From the NCBI GenBank assembly GCA_900547345.1, contig URGG01000002.1, positions 1 through 58,796 on the forward strand: DNA of 58,796 nt, in the 5' to 3' direction. The notes under the pieces are model-generated. The model saw only the letters and a program-made list of their open reading frames with translations, did no database searches and had not been told where the DNA came from. Below, in pieces: positions 49,535-58,284 of this stretch (position 1 is the first letter of the stretch; every line of letters starts with the position of its first letter). Source of the stretch: an uncultured Collinsella sp. (GTDB taxonomy: Bacteria > Actinomycetota > Coriobacteriia > Coriobacteriales > Coriobacteriaceae). A program made the position numbers and the translations under genes.

Positions 49535-49562
49535 ATTGTAACCCAATCTTAGTCTCGCACAA
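49535..49562 (-). promoter_or_regulatory. Toxin promoter
   Basis: On the minus strand TTGTGC (49557-49562), 16-bp spacer, TACAAT (49535-49540), leaving a leader of about 45 nt before the toxin ATG. Confidence 0.5.
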
Positions 49563-49604
49563 TCGTGGAATTTGAGCTCTTCGCCTGAAACGACCACTCA
49601 TAAG

Positions 49605-49640
49605 CCGATCGCGAGCTAAGCATCCACCGAGCTTATCGCG
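49605..49640. other. Hairpin upstream of amino-acid transporter
   Basis: ATCGCGA and TAAGC pair with GCTTA and TCGCGAT with a small bulge; a possible operator or terminator remnant in the otherwise featureless 49,565-49,788 interval. Confidence 0.35.
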
Positions 49641-49788
49641 ATGCTAACAGATCATGTTTCCCCGCCAATCCAACGACCAGCTGCCGTACCATTGTGATCA
49701 TGCAAGAGCGCGCAAGCATCCTGACCGAACACGAATCGGAACCCCCATCCGGTTCTGAGCCTACGCCCGAGACCCGAGGAGACCGCCA

Positions 49789-50676
49789 ATGAACCTTTCA
49801 CTCCCCCGCAGCTTCCCCATCGCGAAGGCGGCCCTTGCTGCCGCCGTCATCACCTGCGCCTTCGCCCTGGCCTGCAGTTGGATCGGCTGCGCGTCGGGCG
49901 GCACCGACAGCAGCAGTGCCGATGCCGGCAACACCTCCGCCAGCACCGACGGCAAGACTCTGCGCGTGGCCATGGAACTGGCCTACCCACCCTTCGAAAC
50001 GAAAGACGACGCCGGCAACCCGGAGGGCCTCGCCGTCGACTTCATCCGCGACTTCGGCGCCGCCTACGGCTACGACGTGCAGATTGAGAACACCGCCTGG
50101 GACGGCCTTATTCCCTCGCTGCAATCGGATAAGGCCGATCTCGTCATCAGTTCCATGACCATCACCGACGAGCGCAAGCAGTCCGTGGACTTCTCCGATG
50201 CCTACGCCATGGCCCAGCTGGCCATTCTGGCGAACGCAGATTCTGGCGTGGCCTCCATCGACGACTTGAACCAGCCCGGCAAGAAAGTGGCCGTGAAGAC
50301 CGGCTCCACCGGCGACGTGTACGCCACGAAGAACCTAACCAATGCGGAGATCGTGCGCCTGGCCGACGAGAGCGCGTGCGTGACCGAAGTAGTGCAGGGC
50401 AAGGCCGACGGCTTCCTGTACGACCAGCTAACCATCTACCGCAACCATCAGGCGAACCCCGATACCACCGAGGCCGTGTTCATCCCCTTCCAGGACGCCG
50501 AGGAGTGGGGCATCGCCGTGAAGAAGGGCAACACGGAACTGCTCGACCAGCTGAACGCCTTCATCGCGCAGTCGAAAACCGACGGCGAGTTCGATCGCCT
50601 CACCGAGAAGTACCTCGCGGACGAAAAGAAGGCCTTCGACCAGTACGGCTTCAAGTGGTTCTTCGATTTCGAGTAA
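49789..50676 (+). CDS. Amino-acid ABC transporter substrate-binding lipoprotein
   Basis: 295 aa, solute-binding family 3. Lipoprotein signal with WIGC (Cys34), then TLRVAMELAYPPFETKDDAGNPEGLAVDFIRDFG, DLVISSMTITDERKQSVDFSDAY and VAVKTGSTG, which are typical of polar-amino-acid binders. Anchored outside the membrane and partner of the next two genes. ATG after GAGGAG. Confidence 0.93.
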   Translation: MNLSLPRSFPIAKAALAAAVITCAFALACSWIGCASGGTDSSSADAGNTSASTDGKTLRVAMELAYPPFETKDDAGNPEGLAVDFIRDFGAAYGYDVQIENTAWDGLIPSLQSDKADLVISSMTITDERKQSVDFSDAYAMAQLAILANADSGVASIDDLNQPGKKVAVKTGSTGDVYATKNLTNAEIVRLADESACVTEVVQGKADGFLYDQLTIYRNHQANPDTTEAVFIPFQDAEEWGIAVKKGNTELLDQLNAFIAQSKTDGEFDRLTEKYLADEKKAFDQYGFKWFFDFE

Positions 50677-50771
50677 TTTCAAGTACCCTGTAAAGCGCAC
50701 GCGTAGAAAACCTGAGCACTTACCATGGGAGCTCTTTCCGATTCCGAAGCTTAAGGAGGCGACCGGGGCCG

Positions 50772-51596
50772 ATGCCTCATTCCACGACTTCACCGACGCC
50801 CCGTCGCCCACATCGGACGATGCGTCCCTTCACCGCTGCCGCGGGCGTACCCGTGCCCCCGGCGAAGGCGGCCCTGAATTACCTGGCCGTGTGCGTAGTG
50901 GTCATCGCCGTGGTGTGGGCATCGCTGGCCGCGGCGGGTATCTCGCTGAACTTCGATTTTGTGGCCCAGTACCGCGTGCGCATCTGGGACGGCTTCTGCA
51001 TGACCGTGGGCATTTCAGCGGCGTCCCTCGTACTGAGCCTGGTGCTCGGGGTTTTGGTGGCCGCGGGCCAGGGCGTGCGCTTCCTGCCGCTGCGCTATCT
51101 GTGCGACTTCTACGTGAAAATCATCCGCGGCACGCCGCTCATCGTGCAGGTGTACTTCTTCTACTACATCATCGGCACGGCCTGGGGCATCGACAACCGG
51201 GTGCTCGCCGGCATCATCATCCTGTCGCTATTCTCGGGCGCCTACATCGCCGAAATCGTGCGCGGCAGCCTGCTGTCGTTGGACGCGGGGCAAATGGAGG
51301 CAGCCCGGGCCGTCGGCTTCACCCGTGCCCAAACCTTACGCTACGTAGTGGCGCCGCAGCTCGTGGCCCGCACGCTGCCGGCGCTCACGGGCCAGATGGC
51401 CTCCATCATCAAGGACTCGTCGCTGCTGTCGGTCATCGCCGTCATCGAGCTCACCCAGACCATGCGCGAGATCACCGCCACGAACTACAACTTCTTCGGC
51501 GGATTTCTGCTGCTCGGCGCGCTGTATCTGGTGCTCACGCTGCCCATCATGGCGGTAAGCCACCACTTCGGGAAGAGGCTCGACTATGCGCACTAG
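50772..51596 (+). CDS. Amino-acid ABC transporter permease
   Basis: 274 aa. After a 35-residue Pro/Thr-rich leader, about five hydrophobic helices and the EAA loop (QMEAARAVGFTRAQTLRYVVAPQ) that contacts the ATPase. Of the His/Glu/Gln permease type, with IIRGTPLIVQVYFFYY. One permease gene only, so probably a homodimer. AAGGAGG lies 10-13 bp before the ATG. Confidence 0.92.
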   Translation: MPHSTTSPTPRRPHRTMRPFTAAAGVPVPPAKAALNYLAVCVVVIAVVWASLAAAGISLNFDFVAQYRVRIWDGFCMTVGISAASLVLSLVLGVLVAAGQGVRFLPLRYLCDFYVKIIRGTPLIVQVYFFYYIIGTAWGIDNRVLAGIIILSLFSGAYIAEIVRGSLLSLDAGQMEAARAVGFTRAQTLRYVVAPQLVARTLPALTGQMASIIKDSSLLSVIAVIELTQTMREITATNYNFFGGFLLLGALYLVLTLPIMAVSHHFGKRLDYAH

Positions 51597-51655
51597 GGCA
51601 GCAAAACATTTGCGTCAGCCGGGCGCCTTGGCCCTTATAGCCCGGGAGGCACGCC

Positions 51656-52390
51656 ATGCTCATTAGCCTCGATCATTTGTGCAAGTCCTTCGACGGCGTG
51701 GAAGTCCTGCGCGACATCACCTTCGATGAGGAGGTATCGGCGCTCGCCATCATCGGCCCCTCCGGCGGCGGGAAATCCACGCTGCTGCGCATCATCGGCG
51801 GCCTGGAGGCGCCCACGTCCGGCACCATGGCCGTAGACGGCAGCCCCGTCTCCTTCGACGAGGCGTCTTTGCGCGCCTACCGCGCCACCTTGGGCTTCGT
51901 CTTTCAAGACGGTGGCCTGTTCCACCACATGACCGCTTTGGAAAACGTGGCGCTTCCCTTGCGGATGGTTCATGGCGCCAGCTCCGACGAGGCCGACGAT
52001 CGCGCCCGCGAGCTACTCGCGCGCCTCGGTTTGGAAGACTCCCTGGCCAAGCGGCCAGCCCAGCTGTCCGGCGGCCAAAAGCAGCGCGTCGCCATCGCCC
52101 GTGCGCTCGCCGCCCGCCCGCGCCTTCTTCTGCTGGACGAGCCCACAAGCGCCCTGGATCCGGAATTCACCACGGAAGTGCTCGACGTCGTGCGCAACCT
52201 CGCCGAAGCCGGCACGCGCTTCATCATCGTCACCCACGAGATGGGCTTCGCCCGCCACGCCTGCGACCACGTCGCCTTCCTCTACGACGGCCGCCTTCTG
52301 GAATACGGCGACGCCGCCCGCCTCTTCGACCACCCCGAAACCCCCGAACTCACCCGCTTCCTCAGCCGCCTTCTGGAATGGAGCATGTAA
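51656..52390 (+). CDS. Amino-acid ABC transporter ATP-binding protein
   Basis: 244 aa. Walker A GPSGGGKST, Q-loop VFQDGGLF, signature LSGGQKQR, Walker B LLLLDEPTSALDP and the switch His in VTHEMGFAR. It energises uptake through the preceding permease. ATG after GGGAGG. The operon order binding protein, permease, ATPase is complete. Confidence 0.95.
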   Translation: MLISLDHLCKSFDGVEVLRDITFDEEVSALAIIGPSGGGKSTLLRIIGGLEAPTSGTMAVDGSPVSFDEASLRAYRATLGFVFQDGGLFHHMTALENVALPLRMVHGASSDEADDRARELLARLGLEDSLAKRPAQLSGGQKQRVAIARALAARPRLLLLDEPTSALDPEFTTEVLDVVRNLAEAGTRFIIVTHEMGFARHACDHVAFLYDGRLLEYGDAARLFDHPETPELTRFLSRLLEWSM

Positions 52391-52415
52391 AAGAGGCGAC
52401 CCACGGATCGCCTCT
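52388..52415 (-). terminator. Terminator after pspA
   Basis: 8-bp stem AGAGGCGA / TCGCCTCT; on the minus strand a TTTT run follows. It lies between convergent pspA and the transporter operon. Confidence 0.7.
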
Positions 52416-52474
52416 CAGTCGGTGCGAAAGATATGTTTGCTTGGAACTGACGCTTTGCGGAGCGAAGGCAAGCC

Positions 52475-53158
52475 CTACTCCAGGCCCATCTCCTTCTTCA
52501 GGCGGGCCAGGTCGTCGTCGACGGCGGCTTCGGCGCCGGCGGCGGCGTACTTCTTCGCGAGCTCCTCGGTGGGATCGGCCGGCTTCTCGGACAGCTCGGC
52601 CACGGCATTGGCGCGGTCGAGCATCTCGTCGGCCTTGGCCTCCATGCGGTCGAAAGCGCTGCGGGCACCCTCGGCGCGATCGCCGGCTGAGGTCATCTCG
52701 TTCACCTTGGACTGCGTTTTCGCCACGGCGGCCTTCGCCTTGATGGTCGCCTTCCGTGCGTTCAACTCCTCGATGTCGGCCACCAGCTTGTCGTGCATCT
52801 GGCGCATTTTGTCGGCGTTGGCCTTCGCGCCCTCGTAGGCCACCGTAAGGCCCTCGGCGCGCCCCGCCAGCTCCTGCTTCTTCGCGAGGAACACGCGGGC
52901 GTCGGCCTCGTTGCCGGCGGCGAGCGCCTTGCGGGCCAGCTCCTCGTACTTCTCTGTTTCCTCGCGATTCTCGTCGAGGAGCTTCTTGCAGCGCTTCTCC
53001 TCGGCCATGACGCCAGCGGTGGCCTCGCGCACCTCGGCGAGCGACTCGGTCATCTCGCGCAGGTACTGGTCGACCATCTTCTCGGGATCTTCGGCCTTAT
53101 CCAGAAGCTCGTTGATATTAGCCTTCACGATGGAGGTGAAGCGATCGAGGATTCCCAT
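52475..53158 (-). CDS. PspA/IM30 family membrane-stress protein
   Basis: 227 aa, nearly all helical coiled coil. The N-terminus (GILDRFTSIVKANINELLDKAEDPEKMVDQYLREM) is the membrane-binding start of PspA/Vipp1 proteins, which form ESCRT-III-like assemblies on stressed membranes. ATG after TAGGAGACTGAC. It is followed by a terminator and preceded by the Gly-rich membrane protein gene; the two are probably one stress operon. Confidence 0.9.
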   Translation of the reverse strand: MGILDRFTSIVKANINELLDKAEDPEKMVDQYLREMTESLAEVREATAGVMAEEKRCKKLLDENREETEKYEELARKALAAGNEADARVFLAKKQELAGRAEGLTVAYEGAKANADKMRQMHDKLVADIEELNARKATIKAKAAVAKTQSKVNEMTSAGDRAEGARSAFDRMEAKADEMLDRANAVAELSEKPADPTEELAKKYAAAGAEAAVDDDLARLKKEMGLE

Positions 53159-53207
53159 GTCAGTCTCCTATCTGGCCCGAAGGCCGGGTTGAATACCGCA
53201 GCGCCAC

Positions 53208-54368
53208 CTAGGGTCGCGGCTTCGTCGGCTGCACCGGTGGCGCATCTGAAGCGCCTGCCTGCGCGTACTTCTTTTCCAAATCCGCCAGCTCAGCGTCGGC
53301 CAGCGACTCCAGCGGCGTGTTCAGAATCTCCTGCATGCGCTCTGCCTCGCGCTGCTTCGCCAGACGGCGGTTGCGCACGATGAGGAACACGACGACGGCC
53401 ACTATTATCACTGCCGCGCATACCGCGATGATCGGCAGCAGCGAAGGCGTCACCGTCATGATACGGTCGGCCGTGTCGGCAAAGGCGTCGGAGAAGATCT
53501 CCTCTTCCGACAGGCTCATATCGTCGTAGTTCTGGCTGAGGTATGCTTTGAAGATGTTGATGGCCTCATCGTCGAGCACCGATCCCGTCATCGCACCGGC
53601 CCAGTAGGCGGCGTTGAAGCGCCCGTTGCCATCGCCGCAAAACACAAGGACGAAGTGCGCCTGGTCGGTGAACAGCTCGTCGTACTTCTCCTGGGCAATG
53701 GACTGCAGCTCCTGGTAGGAGCGCACCGATCCGTTCGGCAATATGTACACGTAGGGCTGCACGCCCGTTTCCTCGTAGAAATGGCGCAGGCCGCGCTCGA
53801 GCTTCGCCGGGTCGTGAATCCAGTCGCCGTCCTCGTCGGTGAAGTATCCGGTCTCGTTTACGGAACCAGCAGGAAGGGCCGTGCGCTCCACGGTAGACGC
53901 GGGCACGTTCGCGCTCGAGCAGCTGCCGCCACCCAGGGCCGCCACGAGGAGCAGCCCCAGCAGCACAGCGGCCACGATGACGAACACCGTGCCGCATCCG
54001 CTGTTGGAGGACTTGCCCTGGGGCGAACCAGGCTGCGGCGCATTCGGGCCGCCGGGGCCACCCGGGCCGCCGCCCGATCCGGGCTGCTGCGGGCCGCTCG
54101 GCTGCTGGGGCATCTGCGGCGGCATCGAGCCACCGCCTCCTCGGCTCGAACCCATCAGGCCACCGAGGAAGCCTCCCCAGAAGCTGCTGCCCCCGAAGCC
54201 TCCGCCGTAGTAGCCGCCGCCGAAGCCGGAGCCGCCGTGGCCAGCCGAGCGACCGCCCGATCCCGAGCCGCCGGAAAACCCGCCGCCGAATCCGCCGCCG
54301 CTACTTCCAAAGCCTCCGCCGAAGCCACCGCCTCCCGAGAAGCCGCCGCCTCCGCCTGATCGTCCCAT
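53208..54368 (-). CDS. Gly-rich membrane protein with TPM-like domain
   Basis: 386 aa. Residues 1-120 are almost only Gly/Ser/Phe then Gly/Pro/Gln; a hydrophobic helix (about 128-147, FVIVAAVLLGLLLVAALGGG) follows, then a domain of about 150 residues (HDPAKLERGLRHFYEETGVQPYVYILPNG...DDMSLSEEEIFSDAFADTADRIM) like TPM-type domains of membrane-quality proteins, a second helix (SLLPIIAVCAAVIIVAVVVFLIV) and a basic coiled tail. ATG with no strong ribosome site. It precedes pspA by 49 bp. Confidence 0.65.
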   Translation of the reverse strand: MGRSGGGGGFSGGGGFGGGFGSSGGGFGGGFSGGSGSGGRSAGHGGSGFGGGYYGGGFGGSSFWGGFLGGLMGSSRGGGGSMPPQMPQQPSGPQQPGSGGGPGGPGGPNAPQPGSPQGKSSNSGCGTVFVIVAAVLLGLLLVAALGGGSCSSANVPASTVERTALPAGSVNETGYFTDEDGDWIHDPAKLERGLRHFYEETGVQPYVYILPNGSVRSYQELQSIAQEKYDELFTDQAHFVLVFCGDGNGRFNAAYWAGAMTGSVLDDEAINIFKAYLSQNYDDMSLSEEEIFSDAFADTADRIMTVTPSLLPIIAVCAAVIIVAVVVFLIVRNRRLAKQREAERMQEILNTPLESLADAELADLEKKYAQAGASDAPPVQPTKPRP

Positions 54369-54378
54369 GGCCTCGAAC

Positions 54379-54849
54379 CTATTTCACAATGAGCACGGGC
54401 ACGTTGGTCTTGTGCAACACGGAATAGCACACGCTGCCGAGCATGCCACGCACGGCACCCAGGCCGCGATGGCCCATGACGATGCAGTCGTAGCCGCCCT
54501 CGTCGGCATAGGCCGTAATGGAATCGTGCGGCGAGCCGTTCACCACCGCGATACCGATGCCCTCGGCGTCGCCCACCAAAGGCGCGATGTTCTCGGCAAT
54601 GGCGTCCATGTCGGCCTTGATGGCCTCGTTCTCCACTTCGGAGATCACGTCCATATCCATGGTGTCGCCCATGACGCCGGACATGCGCGAGGCAATCTTG
54701 AACGTCTCGGCGTTGAAGTCGTGCCAGTCGACCACCGACAGCACGGTGATCTGGGCGCCGGGCACACCGGCCGCCAGATCGAGCGCAGCCCCCAGGGCGT
54801 TCTTCGCCGGATCGGACTTATCGTAGGGAACGAGAATCTTCTTGTACAT
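54379..54849 (-). CDS. Universal stress protein (UspA family)
   Basis: 156 aa. Starts MYKKILVPYDKSDPAKNAL and has the ATP-binding GHRGLGAVRGMLGSV motif. The ATG at 54849 is preceded by AAGGAGGCC; an in-frame upstream extension is Arg-rich and unlike the family. It lies 10 bp before the Gly-rich protein gene, so it probably heads a three-gene stress operon usp, TPM-like, pspA. Confidence 0.93.
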   Translation of the reverse strand: MYKKILVPYDKSDPAKNALGAALDLAAGVPGAQITVLSVVDWHDFNAETFKIASRMSGVMGDTMDMDVISEVENEAIKADMDAIAENIAPLVGDAEGIGIAVVNGSPHDSITAYADEGGYDCIVMGHRGLGAVRGMLGSVCYSVLHKTNVPVLIVK

Positions 54850-55048
54850 GGGGGCCTCCTTACCCTCGCGGCACCTCAAGCGACGACGCCTACGAACCAC
54901 AGCTCGGCCACCGAAAGCAGCTCGCATGCTCTAGCATCGCCGGAAAATGCTTACCTTGTGGCTCATCCTAATGAGCAACTGCCATTTTACCACGGTCCTT
55001 TTCCGTTTCCCCGCCGCCGCCCACCTGTAGACACGACGTTACACACCC

Positions 55049-56701
55049 CTACCGCGGCTCCTCGTTGTTGAGAAGGCGATGGCGGGAGACCAGGATGTGG
55101 AACACCGTGTAGGCACCCAGCACGAAGGCGCCGACATAGCCCAGCACGCCGAGCAGGGGCACGCCGAGCAGTTGCGGCTGCATAGCCGTGGTGCACAGGA
55201 TAGACGACCCCAGGAACAGCCCCGCCGACAGCAGCGCCAACGATATGCGACCCACCGAGGCGTAGGCGGTGGCAAGGATGCGCGACGACACGTCGATATC
55301 GCCGTTCACCTTAATCTGCCCGCGATCGATCATCTCCAGCGTGTTCGACAGCTGGGTCGGCAGCTTCGCCAAGGCCTCGGCCGAAGCGGCGCTCGTCGTG
55401 GCGAGATCGATCAGCTGCGTCGCCAAAAACTTCGGGTCGGCCTGCTGGGCGATGACGTGCTTCGACACGATCTCGATGACGCTGATATCGGGCGCCACCT
55501 GGGCCATGACCCCCTCGATGGTCACGAATCCGCGGGCAAGCATGGTCACCGACGAGGTCATCATCATGTTCTGGCCACGCAGCACCTCGATGACCTCGGT
55601 GAGCACGGTGCCCACGTTGATCTCCTTCATCTCGGCCGTGCTGTACTCGGCGAGCAGCCGCGAGAGCGCCTCCAGCAGCGCCCCGTGGTCCACCGGCCCC
55701 AGCACGTGCACGAGGCCCATCACCGCCTCCTTCAGCAAGTAGGCGTTGTCGGTGGCCACGGCCGTGAACACCTTGCCCACGAGCATGCGCTCCGACACCG
55801 TCAGCGTGCCCACCATGCCCAAATCGATCCACACCACTTCCCCATCGCGCACAAGAATGTTGCCGGGATGCGGGTCGGCGTGGAAGAACCCGTCGTCGAG
55901 CACCTGGGTCACGTAGCTTTGGCACACGCGTCGCGCCAGCGCGCTCACGTCGATCCCCTGCTCGCGCAACGCTTGCGTGTGGGAAATTTCCGTGCCCTGG
56001 ACGAACTCCATGACGAGCACCGACTCGCACGAGTACTGCGGGTAGGCCACCGGGGACGTGACCCCCTCTTCGTCGGCCAGCTCGTCGTGGAAGCGCATGA
56101 GGTTGTGCAGCTCGGAGGTGAAATCCACCTCACTGGCCGTCGTGCGCTCGATTTCCTCGATGAAGCCCTCGAGCGACAGCAGGATGTCGCGATGGGAATT
56201 GGAAGCGAACTCGCCCAAGGCCAGCAAGTGCTTCATGAGCATGATGTCCTCGGCCATGGATTCGGCCACACCCGGCCGGCGCACCTTTACCGCCACCGTT
56301 GTGCCGTCGAGCAGCGTCGCCTTGTGCACCTGAGCAATGGAGGCCGCACCCAAAGGCACCGGATCGATGGAGGCGAACACCTCGTGCCACGACTTCCCGT
56401 ATGCGCGGTCGATCTGCTCGATCACCACATCGAACGGCATCGGATTCGCGTCATCGCGCAGTTTTTCGAAGGCGTCGCAGTAGGCCTTGGGCAGAAGATC
56501 GGAACGGTTCGAGGCCAGCTGGCCGATTTTCACGTACGTGGGGCCGAGCGCCTGCAGTACTTCCACGGCCTGCTCGGGGGTAAGCCCGTGAAGCACCTTG
56601 TACTGCCGCATGATGCGCACAATCTCGTTCATGCGCTTGTGAGAGGTCTTGTCCTTGATGGAAATCTCGGCGACCTTCATGAACTCCTCGAACGTGGCCA
56701 T
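55049..56701 (-). CDS. ABC1/UbiB family atypical kinase
   Basis: 550 aa. Family motifs in order: KIGQLASNRSDLLP, PLGAASIAQVHKA (Ala-rich loop), VAVKVRRPG, FFHADPHPGN and WIDLGM. Two hydrophobic helices at the C-terminus (near 490-510 and 515-535) anchor it in the membrane. Such proteins support isoprenoid-quinone or lipid metabolism; a ubiquinone role is unlikely in an actinobacterium. ATG after AAGGAGGAGC. Divergent from fhaA. Confidence 0.92.
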   Translation of the reverse strand: MATFEEFMKVAEISIKDKTSHKRMNEIVRIMRQYKVLHGLTPEQAVEVLQALGPTYVKIGQLASNRSDLLPKAYCDAFEKLRDDANPMPFDVVIEQIDRAYGKSWHEVFASIDPVPLGAASIAQVHKATLLDGTTVAVKVRRPGVAESMAEDIMLMKHLLALGEFASNSHRDILLSLEGFIEEIERTTASEVDFTSELHNLMRFHDELADEEGVTSPVAYPQYSCESVLVMEFVQGTEISHTQALREQGIDVSALARRVCQSYVTQVLDDGFFHADPHPGNILVRDGEVVWIDLGMVGTLTVSERMLVGKVFTAVATDNAYLLKEAVMGLVHVLGPVDHGALLEALSRLLAEYSTAEMKEINVGTVLTEVIEVLRGQNMMMTSSVTMLARGFVTIEGVMAQVAPDISVIEIVSKHVIAQQADPKFLATQLIDLATTSAASAEALAKLPTQLSNTLEMIDRGQIKVNGDIDVSSRILATAYASVGRISLALLSAGLFLGSSILCTTAMQPQLLGVPLLGVLGYVGAFVLGAYTVFHILVSRHRLLNNEEPR

Positions 56702-56964
56702 GGGCGCTCCTCCTTTCTGGAAAGCCCATGGTATCGTGCGAAATGAGAAGCGATCTCCTCATCAATTCACCTGGCATCAAGCTGTTTCCCGGCCAATCGA
56801 ACAAAATTGTCACTGTGGCAATTAAGTAAAATGGTTGGTCGATGAGGTGCGTGCATAGGTTTTATGGCAAAATAAGCTGCTGTGCTACTGAACGCTGCAC
56901 CGAAAGCGCAGCGCAACCACGCAAGAAGAACGCAGCTTAAACACGCAAGAACAAGGAGAAGCAC
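56702..56964. promoter_or_regulatory. Divergent promoter region, ABC1 kinase and fhaA
   Basis: About 260 bp without a gene between divergent starts, AT-richer than its flanks around 56,800-56,870. Promoters for both directions are expected; none stands out. Confidence 0.4.
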
Positions 56965-57834
56965 ATGGGACTCCTCTCAAAATTCGAAGGCAAGATGGAA
57001 GACACCGTGGAAGGCGCCGCCGATCGCATGGGCGCAGCGCCCCTGTCTCCCGTGCAGATTGCCAAGAAGGCCGAGAAGCAGATGCGCCGCGAGAAGATGG
57101 TCGGCGCAGGCAAGCAGTACGCTCCCACGCTTTATACCGTGCTCGTCAACGCCGACGATGACCGCCGCCTTCTGGGCTACTACCCCACCCTGGCTGGCGA
57201 AACCGAAACCTACCTTTCCGCCAAAGCCGCCGAGCAGGGCCTCGTCATGGACGGGCAGCCCCTCGTGCGCTTCATCGTCGACGACGATTTGCGCCACGGC
57301 AAGTTCGACGTCATTGCCGAAATGGTGGCCTCCCCCTTGGTTGAGCAGCTGCGCCAAGAAGAGTACGCCCGCTACGGCATCCGCCCCGGCGGCGGTCCGG
57401 CCCGCGCGGCCGCCCCGCAAGCTGGCTACGGCTACCAGCAGCCGGCACCCACCCCGGCGCCGGCCCCCGCACCCGCCGGCGGCTACGACTACCAAGCCGC
57501 GCCCGTCGACGAGTACGTGGAAGACGACTACTACGAGGACGACGAGCCCCGCCAAGCTTATATCTATGACATCACCAACGACCGCGCCTTCACGCTGCCC
57601 GGCCAGGCCGAGACCATCGGGCGCGAGTCGAAGAACGACATCGTCATCCCCGACATCAACGTCTCCCGTGTGCACGCGGAAATCCGCCAGGACGAGTCCG
57701 GCGCCTGGATTCTCACCGACCTCGGTTCCACCAACGGCACCTTCGTCAACGGCCGCCAGATCAAATCCACCGCGCTGCATGACGCCGACCGCATCATCGT
57801 AGGTACCACCAACCTCGAGTTTCAGCTCATCTAG
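56965..57834 (+). CDS. FhaA-type protein (DUF3662 and FHA domains)
   Basis: 289 aa. Residues 1-130 match DUF3662 (GLLSKFEGKMEDTVEGAADRMG...LSPVQIAKKAEKQMRREK); a Pro/Ala/Tyr linker follows; the C-terminal FHA domain (about 205-289) has GRESKNDIVIPDINVSRVHAEI and LTDLGSTNGTFVNG, so it should bind phosphothreonine. In actinobacteria FhaA works with PknB and the peptidoglycan machinery. ATG after AAGGAGAAG. Followed by fhaB and a PP2C gene. Confidence 0.92.
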   Translation: MGLLSKFEGKMEDTVEGAADRMGAAPLSPVQIAKKAEKQMRREKMVGAGKQYAPTLYTVLVNADDDRRLLGYYPTLAGETETYLSAKAAEQGLVMDGQPLVRFIVDDDLRHGKFDVIAEMVASPLVEQLRQEEYARYGIRPGGGPARAAAPQAGYGYQQPAPTPAPAPAPAGGYDYQAAPVDEYVEDDYYEDDEPRQAYIYDITNDRAFTLPGQAETIGRESKNDIVIPDINVSRVHAEIRQDESGAWILTDLGSTNGTFVNGRQIKSTALHDADRIIVGTTNLEFQLI

Positions 57835-57870
57835 CCCGCCCGCACCTCAGCGAGCCAAAGGAGGCTATCG

Positions 57871-58284
57871 GTGATCGATCTCGTTCTGCTCATCGCGCGC
57901 CTGTTGTTCGTGGCGCTGCTCTATCTGTTTCTGTTCGCCATCATGCGCACCGGCATCGGCATGGTCAAAGGCTCCCGCAAGAAGGAGCGCGGCTGGACGG
58001 TGTCGGTGGAGCGCGGCCCCAAAGAGCTGCGCGGCGTCTCCATCGCCGTGCACGGGCCTGTCATCGTGGGCCGCTCGCCGGGCGCCGACATCGTCATCGG
58101 CGCCGGCTACGTGTCCGGCCGCCACGCCCGTTTCCAGCTGATGGGCCAGAACCTCTTCGTGGAAGATCTGGGCTCGAAGAACGGCACGGCCGTGAACGGG
58201 CGCCCCGTCCATGATCCGGTGGCCCTGCGCAACAAGGATCTCGTCACCATCGGCGACGTCGACATCCGCGTGAGGAACCAATAA
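57871..58284 (+). CDS. FhaB-type membrane-anchored FHA protein
   Basis: 137 aa. An N-terminal hydrophobic helix (IDLVLLIARLLFVALLYLFLF) is followed by an FHA domain (VGRSPGADIVIGAGYVSGRHARF, DLGSKNGTAVNG). In mycobacteria FhaB/FipA is a PknB substrate linked to division. GTG start with AAAGGAGG upstream. Its stop overlaps the next ATG (TAATG). Confidence 0.92.
   Translation: MIDLVLLIARLLFVALLYLFLFAIMRTGIGMVKGSRKKERGWTVSVERGPKELRGVSIAVHGPVIVGRSPGADIVIGAGYVSGRHARFQLMGQNLFVEDLGSKNGTAVNGRPVHDPVALRNKDLVTIGDVDIRVRNQ

Noticed and set aside
55079..56746. 555-codon open frame opposite the ABC1 kinase
   Set aside because: His/Arg-rich shadow of a gene with all kinase motifs.
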